Shown: piece by piece, positions 28,510-36,573 of the stretch
Layout of the letters: every line of letters starts with the position of its first letter
Position numbering within the stretch: position 1 is the stretch's first letter
DNA from: Actinokineospora enzanensis DSM 44649
GTDB lineage: Bacteria > Actinomycetota > Actinomycetes > Mycobacteriales > Pseudonocardiaceae
Reading direction: 5' to 3'
Assembly: GCF_000374445.1 (NCBI RefSeq)
Contig: NZ_KB894436.1
Location: 1-64,000, forward strand
DNA length: 64,000 nucleotides
Made by a program: the position numbers and the translations under genes
The notes under the pieces: generated by a model
Databases searched by the model: none
Told to the model about the DNA's origin: nothing
Seen by the model: only the letters and a program-made list of their open reading frames with translations

Positions 28510-29150
28510 GCATGACCGACAAGCCCGCCGGACCCGGCAACACCCCGCTCGGCATCGTGGAACCGACCCGGCGCCGGTGGCGCGCGTCGATCGTCTTCGC
28601 GGTGGTCGTCGGCGCCGCGATCGGCGGCGTGGTCGGCCTGATCGCGGGCCGCTGGCCGGGCCTGGTCACCGCGGCCGTGATCGCCGCGCTGCTGCTGTTC
28701 ATGGCCTGGGCGTTCGCCCGCCGCACGCTGTGGCTGGAGGGCGGCAGCCGGGTGGTGGCCCGCACCATCGGCCGCAAGTCGGTGGACCTGAAGACCGCCG
28801 AGCAGCTGGAGCTGATGGTCACCGACATGCGCGGCATCCGCACGGTCGGGCTGCTGATCAGCGGCGGCGGCAAGTCGATCAACCTGCCGCTGGCCACCTA
28901 CTCCGGCACCGGCGTGCGCGAGCTGGGCATCCTGGTGCTGCGCAAGCTGGCCGACGCGCTGGCCGCCAGCGAGAACACCGGCGGCCTGGTGTTCTCCCAG
29001 CTGCTCGTGGCGCAGCTGCGCGCGGAGGCGAAGGGGGAGGCCGCCGCCGACAGGCCCCTCTACCGGATCGCGTCGGTTGCGCCGACCGGCAGGCTCGCGC
29101 AGCGGCTGCACCCGGAGGCGATCACGCGGTTCGTCGCCTCGCTGGAGTGA
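28506..29150 (+). CDS. Two-helix membrane protein of unknown function
   Basis: A 214-residue protein with two adjacent hydrophobic helices (about residues 22-66: IVFAVVVGAAIGGVVGLIAG and VTAAVIAALLLFMAWAF), then a soluble domain with GRKSVDLKTAEQLELMVTDM. I do not recognise the family. The GTG at 28506 overlaps the preceding stop; an ATG at 28512 is equally possible. It takes the position where hisS is normally found. Its 3' end overlaps the convergent YibE/F gene by 29 bp. Confidence 0.75.
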   Translation: MSMTDKPAGPGNTPLGIVEPTRRRWRASIVFAVVVGAAIGGVVGLIAGRWPGLVTAAVIAALLLFMAWAFARRTLWLEGGSRVVARTIGRKSVDLKTAEQLELMVTDMRGIRTVGLLISGGGKSINLPLATYSGTGVRELGILVLRKLADALAASENTGGLVFSQLLVAQLRAEAKGEAAADRPLYRIASVAPTGRLAQRLHPEAITRFVASLE

Positions 29151-30675
29151 CACCCGCGCGCCGCCGACCACTCGCCCGCGTTCCCGGCAGCGTGCCCGCC
29201 GGTTCGCGGACCGCGACCAGCGCGGCGACGGCCGTGGTCACCGGGACCGCCGCGACCAGCCCGATGCTGCCCACCAGCGTCCGCACGACCTCCTGCGCGA
29301 TGCTCTGCGACTGCAGGATCGTGCCCAGCCCCACCCCGGACAGCGACGAGTACAGCAGCACCGGCAGCGCCGCCCCGGCGTAGGCCATGACCAGCGTGTT
29401 CACCGCCGAGGACACGTGGTCGCGGCCGATCCGCTGGCCTGCCGCGTACAGCTGCCGCCAGGTCAGCGCCGGGTTGGCCGCGCGCAGCTCCCACACCGCG
29501 CTGGTCTGGGTGACAGTCACGTCGTCGAGCACGCCAAGCGCGCCGATCACGATCCCGGCCAGCAGCAGGCCCCGGGTGTCGATGCCGTGCCCGAGCGTGC
29601 CGACCAGGGTCGCGGTCTCGTCGTCCAGCCCGGTCAGCTTGGCCACGGCGCTGAACGCGGCGCTCAGGACGCCGATCAGCGCGAGGCTCACCATGGTGCC
29701 CAGCACGGCGGTGGACGTGCGCGCGGACAGCCCGTGCGTCAGGTACAGCACCCCGAACATGATCACGCCCGCGCCCGCGACGGCCACCAGCAGCGGGTTC
29801 TCCCCGGACAGGATCGCGGGCAGCACGAACAGCAGCAGCACCGCGAAACTCAGGCCCAGCGCGCCGAGCGCCTTGAGCCCCTGCCACCGGCCCAGAACCA
29901 GCACCGCTATCGCGAACAGCGCCGCCAGTACGGCCAGCGGCACGCCGCGTTGGAAGTCGACGAGCTGGTAGGAGGCACCGCTGAGCGGGTCGCCGCCGTT
30001 GTAGGCGAGCACGACGTCGTCGCGCACGGCGAACCGCGGCGAGCTCGGCTCGATCGGCACGGTGGTGCGGATGTCGCTACCCGCGGCCGCGCCGTCGCTC
30101 ATCTGCACGGCCACGGTCAGGCACTGATTGCCCTGCGCGTCGCCCGGCTGCGGGTCCCCCTGCACGCACGGGCCGGTCTGCGCGGCCGTGATGGTGCCGC
30201 GCACAGCCTGCTGTCCCTTGGCCTCCGGACCGGAACCGGTGGGGAACAGCACGATCATGCCGATCACCGCGGCCAGCGCGAACGGCGCCAGCAGGGCGGC
30301 CAGCAGTTTGCGCACCCGCGGTGAGGCGGGGGCGGCAGGCCCGTGCCCATGACCGTGTCCGTGCCCGGTTACAAGACCATGCCCGGTGTCGTCGTCCGGT
30401 TCGGGTTCGCGGTCGGGTTCATCACGACTGCGTCGCTCGTCGTGCTCGTGTGCTTCCCATTGCTCGCGTGATTCCCAGTTGTCCGCGCGGGGATCGTCGC
30501 CGCGCCGGTCCGCCCGCTCGGCCCCGCGACGCTCGGGTACGCGGCGTTCTGGAGCATCGCGCTGTTCCGGCTCGGGGCGGCGCGCGCGCTGGTGCGGACG
30601 GTCGAGGCCGCCGCCGGGCCTGCGGTGCCGGTCCTCGGTGATCCGGGGGATCGGCTGGGTCTCCCAGTCCTGCAC
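29122..30675 (-). CDS. YibE/F-like membrane protein with His-rich N-terminal tail
   Basis: About 517 residues. The first ~115 residues are Arg/Glu/Asp-rich and probably disordered, ending in a histidine-glycine run (GHGHGHGHG). A first membrane helix and an extracytoplasmic domain follow, then about seven helices of the YibE/F family (GALGVLDDVTVTQTSAVWEL, then SSAVNTLVMAYAGAALPVLL). The GTG at 30675 (VQDWETQPIPRI) is the best start; longer readings run antisense into the neighbouring intein gene. Function of the family is unknown; the His run hints at metal binding (inference). Confidence 0.82.
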   Translation of the reverse strand: MQDWETQPIPRITEDRHRRPGGGLDRPHQRARRPEPEQRDAPERRVPERRGAERADRRGDDPRADNWESREQWEAHEHDERRSRDEPDREPEPDDDTGHGLVTGHGHGHGHGPAAPASPRVRKLLAALLAPFALAAVIGMIVLFPTGSGPEAKGQQAVRGTITAAQTGPCVQGDPQPGDAQGNQCLTVAVQMSDGAAAGSDIRTTVPIEPSSPRFAVRDDVVLAYNGGDPLSGASYQLVDFQRGVPLAVLAALFAIAVLVLGRWQGLKALGALGLSFAVLLLFVLPAILSGENPLLVAVAGAGVIMFGVLYLTHGLSARTSTAVLGTMVSLALIGVLSAAFSAVAKLTGLDDETATLVGTLGHGIDTRGLLLAGIVIGALGVLDDVTVTQTSAVWELRAANPALTWRQLYAAGQRIGRDHVSSAVNTLVMAYAGAALPVLLYSSLSGVGLGTILQSQSIAQEVVRTLVGSIGLVAAVPVTTAVAALVAVREPAGTLPGTRASGRRRAGVTPARRRTA

Positions 30676-30789
30676 CGCGACATCGTGCCCCAGGCCCGGT
30701 AACGCCCTCGTCAGCGGGCGTGCGTCGGGAATCCAGGGTGGACCCCGGAACTGATCCATCCCGATCGGGTGGAACCGGTTGCGTCGCGT

Positions 30790-30805
30790 TCGAACGTGTG
30801 TTCGA
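30790..30805 (+). promoter_or_regulatory. Perfect LexA (SOS) box at the radical SAM gene
   Basis: TCGAAC-GTGT-GTTCGA is a perfect match to the actinobacterial LexA site and a perfect palindrome in its arms. It ends two bases before the ATG at 30808 of the radical SAM gene. Rv2578c is, to my knowledge, part of the M. tuberculosis LexA regulon, so DNA-damage control is expected. The closeness to the start implies a leaderless or near-leaderless transcript. Confidence 0.88.
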
Positions 30806-30807
30806 CT

Positions 30808-32736
30808 ATGGCCGTGCGATGGGACAACCAGCGAGCCGACGGCGTGAGCGACCAGCAGGCCCTGCCGGGTCTGCCCGGCCTGGTGCGCAGCGTGCGCACT
30901 CCCGAGTTCGCCGGGGTGGTGTTCCACGAGGTGCTGGCGAAGTCGGTGTTGAACAAGGTGCCGGACAAGTCCGCGATGCCGTTCGGCTGGACCGTCAACC
31001 CATACCGGGGCTGCACCCACGCGTGCAGCTACTGCCTGCACGGCGACACCCCGATCCTGATGGCCGACGGCACCACGAAACCGTTGGCGGAGCTGAAGGT
31101 CGGCGAGCGTATCTACGGCACCGAGCGGCGCGGCAACTACCGCCGCTACGTGGTCACCGAGGTGCTCGACCACTGGTCCACGGTGAAGCCCGCGCACCGG
31201 GTCACCCTGGCCGACGGCACCCAGCTGATCGCCAGCGGCGACCACCGCTTCCTCACCGAGCGCGGCTGGAAGCACGTCACCGGCGGCGTTTCCGGCCCCG
31301 ACCGCCGTCCACACCTGACGGTCGGCAACAAGCTGATGGGCACCGGCCGCTTCGCCCAGCCCCCCAAGGACACCGCCGACTACCGCCGCGGCTACCTGTG
31401 CGGCATCGCCCGCGGCGACGGCGCGGGCGCGTCCGCACCGCGCGCCACCGCCCGCGTCGCCGAGTATCTCACCGGCGAGCTCGCCCTCAACCTCCCCGTC
31501 GACTGGCCCCGCACCCCCACCGACGAATGGCGCAAGGGCCTGCTGGCAGGCGTGTTCGACGCCGACGGCACCTTCGCCCACCGCATCCTGCGCCTGCCCA
31601 ACCTGGGCACCCGCGCCCTCGCCGCGGTCACGGAGGCGTTGCGCGCCTTCGGTTTCCAGTACGCGGTCGAGTCCCGCCGCGCCCCCGGCGGCAAGGCCTG
31701 CGTGCGCGTGGACGGCGGTCTCACCGAACACCTGCGCCTGTTCCACACCACCGACCCGGCCGCGACCGAGAAACGCGACATCCAGGACGCCGCCATCAAA
31801 TCCGGCGCCCGCCTGGACGTGATCTCGGTGGAACCGCTGGGCCTGGAGCTCCCGCTGTTCGACATCACCACCGGCACCGGCGACTTCGTCGCCAACGGCG
31901 TGGTGAGCCACAACTGCTTCGCCCGCAAGTCCCACACCTACCTCGACCTGGACGCCGGCCGCGACTTCGACACCCAGATCGTGGTGAAGGTCAACGCCGC
32001 CCAGGTCCTCACCCGCCAGCTCGCGTCCCCGTCCTGGACCCGCGAACCGGTGGCGATGGGCTCCAACACCGACCCGTACCAACGGGCCGAGGGCCGCTAC
32101 AAGCTGATGCCCGGCATCATCCGCGCCCTGGCCAAGTCCGGCACCCCACTGTCCATCCTCACCAAGGGCACCCTGCTCACCCGCGACCTGCCGACCCTGA
32201 CCGCCGCCGCGGCCGACGTCCCGGTCTCCCTCGCGGTCTCGCTCGCCCTGCTGGACCGGGAACTGCAGAACAGCCTCGAACCCGGCACCCCGACCCCGCA
32301 GGCCCGCCTGGAGATGATCCACCGCATCGTCGACTCCGGCATCCCCTGCACGGTCTTCGTGGCCCCCATCCTCCCCGGCCTGACCGATTCCGTGGAGCAG
32401 CTGGACTCCCTCCTGGCCGCCATAGCCACCACCGGCGTCACCTCGGTGATGTCGATCCCCCTGCACCTACGCCCCGGCACCCGAGAATGGTTCGCCGCCT
32501 GGCTGGCCCGCGAACACCCCACCCTCGTTCCCCTGTACCGCCGCATCTACGGCCACTCCAGCTATGCCGACCCTCGCTACCGCCAGTCCCTCAACGACCG
32601 CCTGACCCCGCTCTTACGCCGCCACGGCCTCAACCCCACCTTCGCCCGCCCCGCCCCCAGCGAGGACCCCGCATGGCCCGCCCCCGCCCAACGCACCGCT
32701 CCGGACCACACCCCACCCCAACTCACCCTGCTATAA
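30808..32736 (+). CDS. Rv2578c-family radical SAM protein, intein-containing
   Basis: A 642-residue precursor; the spliced product would be 348 residues, the normal size for Rv2578c-like proteins. The radical SAM cluster motif CX3CX2C is at residues 69, 73 and 76 (YRGCTHACSYC). It is interrupted by a 294-residue intein placed before the third cysteine. Downstream are the expected GSNTDPYQRAEGRYKLMPGI and LSILTKGTLL blocks. The family is distantly related to spore photoproduct lyase-type enzymes; the reaction is unknown. The start is ATG 30808; GTG 30814 (RWDNQ) matches the mycobacterial start and is a close alternative. Confidence 0.9.
   Translation: MAVRWDNQRADGVSDQQALPGLPGLVRSVRTPEFAGVVFHEVLAKSVLNKVPDKSAMPFGWTVNPYRGCTHACSYCLHGDTPILMADGTTKPLAELKVGERIYGTERRGNYRRYVVTEVLDHWSTVKPAHRVTLADGTQLIASGDHRFLTERGWKHVTGGVSGPDRRPHLTVGNKLMGTGRFAQPPKDTADYRRGYLCGIARGDGAGASAPRATARVAEYLTGELALNLPVDWPRTPTDEWRKGLLAGVFDADGTFAHRILRLPNLGTRALAAVTEALRAFGFQYAVESRRAPGGKACVRVDGGLTEHLRLFHTTDPAATEKRDIQDAAIKSGARLDVISVEPLGLELPLFDITTGTGDFVANGVVSHNCFARKSHTYLDLDAGRDFDTQIVVKVNAAQVLTRQLASPSWTREPVAMGSNTDPYQRAEGRYKLMPGIIRALAKSGTPLSILTKGTLLTRDLPTLTAAAADVPVSLAVSLALLDRELQNSLEPGTPTPQARLEMIHRIVDSGIPCTVFVAPILPGLTDSVEQLDSLLAAIATTGVTSVMSIPLHLRPGTREWFAAWLAREHPTLVPLYRRIYGHSSYADPRYRQSLNDRLTPLLRRHGLNPTFARPAPSEDPAWPAPAQRTAPDHTPPQLTLL
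31033..31914 (+). other. Intein with shortened LAGLIDADG region, within the radical SAM gene
   Basis: A 294-residue intein. It begins with Cys1 in CLHGDTPILMADG (block A), has block B around ASGDHRFLTERGW, and ends NGVVSHN followed by Cys+1 of the host (block G), so the splicing residues look intact. LAGLIDADG-like motifs are LCGIARGDG and LLAGVFDADG, only about 48 residues apart. That is much closer than in typical homing endonucleases, so the endonuclease is probably degenerate. Splicing restores the host sequence CTHACSY-CFARKSH. Confidence 0.93.
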
Positions 32737-32764
32737 AACGCGCCCGCACCCGCTGACACCCCAC

Positions 32765-32853
32765 CTGTCCACAGCCAAGATCACCAGCCCCCCGAAACTG
32801 TCGCCCCCACCCACTGGCATGGATTCCAGGGGGCCGACGGCCGCCCAAGATCA
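32765..32853 (+). repeat. Interspersed DnaA-box repeat, copy A (type II)
   Basis: It begins with CTGTCCACA (32765-32773), then AAGATC, a diverged core TGGCAT at 32815, GGGGGCCGACGGCCGCCC and a closing AAGATCA at 32847-32853. The start-to-closing-motif distance is 82 bp, identical to copy J. It lies 29 bp after the stop of the radical SAM gene and in the same orientation. Confidence 0.75.
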
Positions 32854-32982
32854 CCTCATCCCGCCGCAACCCGTCGGGAAGAGCCGCCGAACTCCGTCCG
32901 GCAGGATGTCGAGGAGCGGCCGACGGTTCCGACTTCCCGGTGAGAGACCGGCCGTCGGGGCCGGCGACAGGGAGGTTCGGCG

Positions 32983-33336
32983 ATGAAGTACCTGATGTTG
33001 GTCTACGGCAACCAGGAGAAGTGGACGTCCTTCCCGGCCGAGTCGTGGCCCGCGGCGATCGAGAAGCAGGAGGCGTTCAACGCCAGGTACCGGGAGACCG
33101 GCGAGCTGCTCGGCGCCTACGGCCTTGGCGACGCGGTCAACACCCGGCTGGTCCGGCGCGAGGGCGGCGCGCCCGCGGTGACCGACGGCCCGTACCTGGA
33201 GGCCAAGGAGTACATCGCGAGCCTGTTCGTGCTGGACGTGGCGAGCGAGGAGCGGGCACACGAGATCGCGGCGGACATGCCGTGGGCGGACGCGGAGCCG
33301 GTGGAACTGTGGCCGGTCCTGCACGAGTCCCGGTGA
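32983..33336 (+). CDS. YciI-family protein (sigma factor partner)
   Basis: A 117-residue YCII-related (DGPF-type) protein: MKYLMLVYGNQEKW at the start and TDGPYLEAKEYIASLFVLDV in the core. Proteins of this kind are regularly encoded next to ECF42-type sigma factors, as here, and may be their regulators or targets. GGGAGG precedes the ATG. The stop overlaps the sigma factor start (GTGA). Confidence 0.88.
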   Translation: MKYLMLVYGNQEKWTSFPAESWPAAIEKQEAFNARYRETGELLGAYGLGDAVNTRLVRREGGAPAVTDGPYLEAKEYIASLFVLDVASEERAHEIAADMPWADAEPVELWPVLHESR

Positions 33337-34544
33337 CCCGCGTCGAGGACCTGCTGCGCGAGCTGGCGCCGCAGGTCCTCGGCGTGTTGGTGCGACGGCA
33401 CGGCCGGTTCGACTTGTGCGAGGACGCCGTGCAGGAGGCGCTGTTGGCGGCGTCGACGCAGTGGCGGGTCGAGCTGCCGGACAACCCGCGCGGCTGGCTG
33501 ATCACGGTCGCTTCCCGCCGCCTACTCGACCTGCTCCGCGGCGACGAGTCCCGCCGCAGGCGCGAGGACGCGGTGTTCGCGGCCACCCCGCAGTCCGCGC
33601 TGCTGGGCCGCCCGGCCGACGACCCGGACACCACAGTGGACGACTCGCTGCGCCTGTTGTTCCTGTGCTGTCACCCGGATCTGTCCGAACCCAGCCGCAT
33701 CGCCCTGACCCTGCGCGCCGTCGGCGGCCTGACGACGGCCCAGATCGCCGCCGCGTTCCTGGTCCCGGAGACGACGATGGCGCAACGGATCAGCCGCGCC
33801 AAGCAGACGATCAAGGGCAGCGGTTTCGGCGAACCCGCGGACGACCGCCTCGGCGCCGTCCTGCACGTCCTCTACCTGATCTTCAACGAGGGCCACACCA
33901 CCTCCGCGGGCCCCGACCTCACCACCCCCGCCCTCTCCGACGAGGCGATCCGCCTCACCCGCTGGCTGCACCGCCTCCGCCCGGACGACCCCGAGACGTC
34001 CGGCCTCCTCGCCCTGATGCTCCTCACCGACGCCCACCGCCCCGCCCGAACCGGTCCGACCGGCGAACTGATCACCCTCGCCGACCAGGACCGCACTCGG
34101 TGGAACCGCGCGTTCATCGACGAAGGCATCGCCCTGATCACGGCCACCTTGCCCCGCGGCCCCGTCGGCCCATACCAGCTACAGGCCGCCATCGCCGCCG
34201 TGCACAGCGAGGCCCCCGCCGCCGACGCCACCGACTGGCCCCAGATAGCCGCCCTCTACGAACTCCTGGAACACGTCGCCCCCAGCCCGGTCGTCACCCT
34301 CAACCGGGCTGTCGCGGTCGCCATGGTCGACGGTCCGGAAGCAGGCCTTGCCCTGGTGCGGACCGTCGAATCCGACAAGCACATAGCTCGCGGCCACCGC
34401 CTGCACGCCATCCGCGCCCACCTCCTGGAAATGTCCGGAAACCCCACCGCCGCCCACACCGCCTACCGCGAAGCCGCCCGCCGCGCCACGAGCCTCGTCG
34501 AACGCCGCTACCTCTCCGAACGCGCCAACCGCCTGTCCGACTGA
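33333..34544 (+). CDS. ECF-type RNA polymerase sigma factor (ECF42-like) with C-terminal extension
   Basis: A 403-residue sigma factor. Sigma region 2 spans about 15-75 (LCEDAVQEALLAA...NPRGWLITVASRRLLDLLR) and region 4 about 105-165 (LTLRAVGGLTTAQIAAAFLVPETTMAQRISRAKQ). A ~200-residue helical extension follows, containing YLIFNEGH and ALYELLEHVAPSPVVTLNRAVAVAM. This architecture with a YciI neighbour marks the ECF42 group, which has no anti-sigma factor; the extension is thought to control activity. The GTG at 33333 overlaps the YciI stop. Repeat copy B starts three bases after its stop. Confidence 0.9.
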   Translation: MTRVEDLLRELAPQVLGVLVRRHGRFDLCEDAVQEALLAASTQWRVELPDNPRGWLITVASRRLLDLLRGDESRRRREDAVFAATPQSALLGRPADDPDTTVDDSLRLLFLCCHPDLSEPSRIALTLRAVGGLTTAQIAAAFLVPETTMAQRISRAKQTIKGSGFGEPADDRLGAVLHVLYLIFNEGHTTSAGPDLTTPALSDEAIRLTRWLHRLRPDDPETSGLLALMLLTDAHRPARTGPTGELITLADQDRTRWNRAFIDEGIALITATLPRGPVGPYQLQAAIAAVHSEAPAADATDWPQIAALYELLEHVAPSPVVTLNRAVAVAMVDGPEAGLALVRTVESDKHIARGHRLHAIRAHLLEMSGNPTAAHTAYREAARRATSLVERRYLSERANRLSD

Positions 34545-34547
34545 GAC

Positions 34548-34653
34548 TTATCCACAACCAAGATCCACACCCGTCTCGCTCTCTGCTTTCCCCAGGTAGA
34601 ATTGATTTCGGGGGTCCCCAGGGAGTTGTCCACATCGGGCCGAGCCATCCACA
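34548..34653 (+). repeat. Interspersed DnaA-box repeat, copy B (type I, three boxes)
   Basis: Boxes in one orientation: TTATCCACA at 34548-34556, TTGTCCACA at 34626-34634 and CCATCCACA at 34645-34653. CAAGATC follows box 1, and TAGAAT stands at 34597, 49 bp from box 1. GGGGGTCCCC precedes box 2. Spacings are 78 and 19 bp. It starts three bases past the sigma factor stop. It is very similar to copy D over the stretch between boxes 1 and 2. Confidence 0.85.
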
Positions 34654-34684
34654 GGTCGGCGGGCGTGCTGGGCAAGATCAGGAA

Positions 34685-34725
34685 ACGGAGAAGGCCACCC
34701 CGAGCACCGGGGTGGCCTTCTCCGT
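34685..34725. terminator. Strong bidirectional terminator between sigma factor and helicase genes
   Basis: A perfect 18-bp stem spans 34685-34702 and 34708-34725 with a 5-base loop. It lies between convergent genes, 12 bp before the helicase stop, and suits termination of both. Confidence 0.88.
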
Positions 34726-34736
34726 GATGGTGACTG

Positions 34737-36278
34737 TCAGCCGCGGTCGGCGCCGCGGCGGTCGCCCTCGCGCCAGCCTCGGGGGAGGCCGGAGCGGCGG
34801 GCGGCCCGGTTGGCGCCTTCGCGGGGCTGGAAGTCGCGGGTACGGCGGGGGGCGTGCTCGCGCGGGTGCTCGCCGTTGTGGTCGCGGTCGCGCGGCTGGT
34901 GCTCGCGGCGGCGGGGGTTGCCGCCCTCGAACTCGCGCTTGCCCTCGAAACGGCGACGACGCGGGGCGGCGTGGCCGGAGCGCGGGGGGCGGGCGGGCGG
35001 CGGGGTGTCGATCACCGGTTCGCCGCTGGGGACGCGAGCGCCGGTGATGCGGACCAGTTCCGCGTCACCGGGGCGGACCCGGGTGTGCTCGGGCTTGACG
35101 CCCGCCTTGTCGGTCAGGCGGACGACGCCGCGGCGCTGCTCGTGCGTGACAACCGTGACCACGGTGCCTGCCTCGCCCGCGCGCGCCGTGCGACCCGCGC
35201 GGTGCAGGTAGTCCTTGGGGTCGGCAGGCGGGTCGACGTGCACGACCAGGCTGACGCCGTCGACATGGATGCCGCGGGCGGCCACGTCCGTGGCGACCAG
35301 CACCGGGTTGTCGCCGTCGCGGAACTGGCTGAGGACGCGGTTGCGCGCGCCCTGCGTCTTGCCGCCGTGCAGCGCGCCCGCGCGCACGCCGACCGAGCGC
35401 AGCTTCTCGGCCAGCCGGTCCACGTGGTGCTTGGTGCGCACGAACATGATGGTGCGGCCGTCGCGCGCGGCCATCTCGGTGATCACGTCCGCCTTGTCCT
35501 GCTTGGACACCAGCAGCAGGTGGTGCGCCATGGTCGACACGCTGGCCGTGGCCACGTCCACCGAGTGCGTCACCGGGTCGTGCAGGTACCGCTTGACCAG
35601 CTGGTCGACGTCGCCGTCCAGGGTCGCGGAGAACAGCAGGACCTGGCCGTCGCGGTCGGTGAGGTCGAGGATCTCCCGAACCTGCGGCAGGAACCCCATG
35701 TCGGCCATCTGGTCGGCCTCGTCGATCGCGCTGAACTGCACCGAGTCCAGCACGCAGGTGCCCTGCCGCACGTGGTCGGACAGCCGACCCGGGGTGGCGA
35801 TCAGCAGGTCGACACCGCGCCGCAGCGCCTCGGCCTGCCGCGGGAACGACATGCCGCCGACGGCCGTGCGGCACCACAGCCCCAGCGACTTCGCCAGCGG
35901 CGTCAACGCGTCGCTGACCTGCAGGGCGAGCTCACGGGTCGGCACCAGGATCAGTGCACGCGGCCGCAGCGGCGCCGACGAGCCGCCGTCCAGCCGGGCC
36001 AACAGCGCCAGCCCGAACGCGAGCGTCTTGCCCGACCCGGTCTGGGCACGCCCCAGCACGTCCCGACCCGCCAGCGCGTCCGGCAGGGTCGCGGACTGGA
36101 TGGGGAAGGGGGAGTCGATCCCGGCGTCGGCCAGCGCGCGCAGCAGCGGCTTGGGCAGACCGAGATCGGCGAAGCTGACGGTGGTGTCCTCGTAGCGGCC
36201 CTTGCCGCTCTGCCGGTGCCGAGGCTTGCGCTCCTCGACGTCGACGGGGTCGTTCGTGGGCAGGACAGAGTTCTGCAC
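34737..36278 (-). CDS. DEAD-box RNA helicase
   Basis: A 513-residue ATP-dependent RNA helicase. Motif Q (FPIQSATLPDAL), motif I (AQTGSGKT), motif Ia (PTRELALQV), motif II (DEAD in AIDEADQMADMGF), motif III (FSATL) and motif VI (HRAGRTARAG) are all present. The C-terminal ~100 residues are Arg/Gly/Asn-rich, an RNA-binding tail. The GTG at 36278 is preceded by GGAGAGG, and homology begins shortly after; longer readings would run into the CRISPR array. It likely acts in ribosome assembly or mRNA turnover. Confidence 0.92.
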   Translation of the reverse strand: MQNSVLPTNDPVDVEERKPRHRQSGKGRYEDTTVSFADLGLPKPLLRALADAGIDSPFPIQSATLPDALAGRDVLGRAQTGSGKTLAFGLALLARLDGGSSAPLRPRALILVPTRELALQVSDALTPLAKSLGLWCRTAVGGMSFPRQAEALRRGVDLLIATPGRLSDHVRQGTCVLDSVQFSAIDEADQMADMGFLPQVREILDLTDRDGQVLLFSATLDGDVDQLVKRYLHDPVTHSVDVATASVSTMAHHLLLVSKQDKADVITEMAARDGRTIMFVRTKHHVDRLAEKLRSVGVRAGALHGGKTQGARNRVLSQFRDGDNPVLVATDVAARGIHVDGVSLVVHVDPPADPKDYLHRAGRTARAGEAGTVVTVVTHEQRRGVVRLTDKAGVKPEHTRVRPGDAELVRITGARVPSGEPVIDTPPPARPPRSGHAAPRRRRFEGKREFEGGNPRRREHQPRDRDHNGEHPREHAPRRTRDFQPREGANRAARRSGLPRGWREGDRRGADRG

Positions 36279-36573
36279 GGGGTCCTCTCCGGACGATGGC
36301 ACGTCTCGGGAGGCTCCGCCCTCCTGGGGAGGCCGGCAGGCTTTCACACGGACGAGCCCGGCGCGTTTCACGCCGACGGGTGGTTGGGTGACACCGCTGG
36401 CCATCCGGAGCCTGGATCGACGCCGAGGCAAAACGCTAACGATGCCCCACAACTCTACCCGATGGTGTGGAGGAACCCGACATCGCGGGACCAGGATCAC
36501 GTTTTGGCAGCTCACGGACACCGGAGAGGTGGGGTGTCCGCTCGTTCGACCGACCTCACTCCTCCGTCGAAAG
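36279..36573 (-). promoter_or_regulatory. Long upstream region of the helicase gene
   Basis: About 295 bp without a gene separate the helicase start from the trailer end of the CRISPR array. CCTCC/GGAGG complementary runs near 36308-36336 could fold into hairpins in a long 5' leader, as is common for DEAD-box genes. No specific promoter was recognised. Confidence 0.35.

Noticed and set aside
29122-32466. A 1114-residue open frame on the minus strand
   Set aside because: Only its C-terminal 517 residues match a real family (YibE/F). The rest is antisense to the intein-containing radical SAM gene and arises from high GC bias.
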